Assembly (NCBI GenBank): GCA_018066005.1
Contig: JAGHSG010000113.1
Coordinates: 1-6,496 of the forward strand
DNA: 6,496 nucleotides
Source of the DNA: Bacteroidales bacterium
Lineage (GTDB): Bacteria; Bacteroidota; Bacteroidia; Bacteroidales; Paludibacteraceae
Direction: 5' to 3'
Part shown: positions 6,233 to 6,496 of the stretch, one piece after another
How positions within the stretch are numbered: position 1 is the stretch's first letter
Layout: the number at the start of each line of letters is the position of its first letter
The notes under the pieces: generated by a model
What the model was told of the DNA's origin: nothing
The model's database searches: none
The model's input: the letters and a program-made list of their open reading frames with translations, nothing else
Made by a program: the position numbers and the translations under genes

Positions 6233-6314
6233 TACATAATAGCAGTTGCGGATTGCGGGTTTCGGTTTCATCCGCAATCCGCAAACCGCAACAACATTCT
6301 CTCTTGCGGTTGTT
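6229..6314. repeat. Hairpin module B (word TTGCGG / CCGCAA)
   Basis: Slots in order are a degenerate CCGCTA at 6229; TTGCGG at 6246 and 6253; a degenerate TTTCGG at 6260; CCGCAA at 6272, 6279 and 6286; TTGCGG at 6304. The main stem is a perfect 13 bp (6246-6258 with 6272-6284). The final small hairpin is AACCGCAA/TTGCGGTT (6284-6291 and 6304-6311) with a 12-nt loop. The layout copies modules A and C with another word. Confidence 0.8.
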
Positions 6315-6404
6315 CCGCCACATATCCCAGTGGCGGTCGTGGCGGAATGGCGGAAACCGCCACACCGCCATACCGCCATTACCTTTCTATGGCGGTTTCA
6401 TCGC
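6315..6404. repeat. Hairpin module C (word TGGCGG / CCGCCA)
   Basis: All eight slots are intact: CCGCCA at 6315; TGGCGG at 6331, 6340 and 6348; CCGCCA at 6357, 6365 and 6373; TGGCGG at 6390. Stems are CCGCCAC/GTGGCGG (6315-6321 and 6330-6336), a 14-bp stem with one A-A mismatch (6340-6353 with 6365-6378), or a tight TGGCGG-AAA-CCGCCA hairpin (6348-6362), and ACCGCCAT/ATGGCGGT (6372-6379 and 6389-6396) with 9-nt loop TACCTTTCT, close to the loop of module A. The tail TTTCATCGC parallels the TTTCCGC of module A. Confidence 0.85.
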
Positions 6405-6423
6405 TTTATATCGTCCATCTTTA

Positions 6424-6496
6424 GCCGCTTTGCGGCGTTCTATTAGCGTTAGCGTTCTATTAGGCACTCCGTGCCGTTCAATTAGCGCAGCGTTCT
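6424..6496. repeat. Array of mini-hairpins separated by 10-bp repeat GTTCWATTAG
   Basis: GTTCTATTAG (6437-6446, 6454-6463) and GTTCAATTAG (6476-6485) separate short self-complementary cores: GCCGC-TTT-GCGGC (6424-6436), GC-GTTA-GC (6446-6453), GGCAC-TCC-GTGCC (6463-6475) and GC-GCA-GC (6485-6491). Each core starts with the last G of TTAG and is followed by GTTC. The array reaches the window edge and may continue. The second and fourth cores have only two base pairs, although GC-GNA-GC is a known very stable DNA mini-hairpin. Confidence 0.75.

Larger units (their letters stand above)
5585..6496. other. 912-bp gene-free region holding promoter and repeat mosaic
   Basis: No reading frame here has family resemblance or coding character. 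Open frames at 5740-5925, 6035-6424 and 6246-6446 run through the hairpins and tandem repeats, and their peptides are by-products of those repeats. About 60 percent of the stretch is covered by the repeats listed individually. No tRNA, rRNA, transposase or integrase gene is seen inside it. Confidence 0.8.

Noticed and set aside
6035..6446. Two overlapping plus-strand open frames (129 and 66 codons)
   Set aside because: They cover the tandem repeats and the three hairpin modules in different frames, and the peptides only mirror the repeated words (for example TPPYRH). Neither resembles a protein family.
5920..6460. Integron attC sites
   Set aside because: GTTAGC-like motifs occur (for example 6448-6453), but no paired core sites with the spacing of an attC and no gene cassette between them could be assembled.
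6420..6496. CRISPR array
   Set aside because: The repeated unit is only 10 bp, the intervals are 6-12 bp and self-complementary, and no cas gene is present, so it does not fit any CRISPR type.

Overview
The window looks like chromosomal DNA of a Bacteroidota bacterium, most likely order Bacteroidales. The reasons are the minus-strand gene order HD phosphohydrolase, lpxD, lpxC, lpxA, which I associate with that group, the absence of strong Shine-Dalgarno sequences, and a promoter of the Bacteroidota type (a TAnnTTTG -7 box) in front of the first gene.

Positions 1-5584 hold one compact minus-strand operon read from right to left. It encodes a SAMHD1-like HD-domain phosphohydrolase, LpxD, LpxC, LpxA and glutaminyl-tRNA synthetase; the last gene runs off the left edge. 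LpxA, LpxC and LpxD are three of the first enzymes of lipid A synthesis. LpxA loads a hydroxyacyl chain onto UDP-GlcNAc, LpxC removes the N-acetyl group, and LpxD adds the second acyl chain. The genes are separated by 20, 8 and 1 bp, except for a 138-bp spacer between lpxD and lpxC that contains duplicated 14-mers able to fold into a long hairpin. LpxC is unusual: in Bacteroidota it is normally fused to FabZ, but here it ends after the deacetylase domain and lpxA follows at once.

Positions 5585-6496 (912 bp) contain no gene I can support. The part next to the operon holds the operon promoter, a hairpin that may stop minus-strand readthrough, and an 11-bp inverted repeat. The rest is a mosaic of short-period repeats: two 11-bp tandem arrays (5926-5980 and 5993-6069), four 8-bp units (6087-6118), three long hairpin modules (6148-6396) and a terminal array of mini-hairpins separated by a 10-bp repeat (6424-6496).

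The three hairpin modules are the strongest novelty. Each has the same eight-slot layout of a short word W and its reverse complement w', in the order w' W W W w' w' w' W and with nearly the same spacing. Each module uses a different word (TGGAG, TTGCGG, TGGCGG), and nearly all slots within a module change together. I do not recognise this as a named element.
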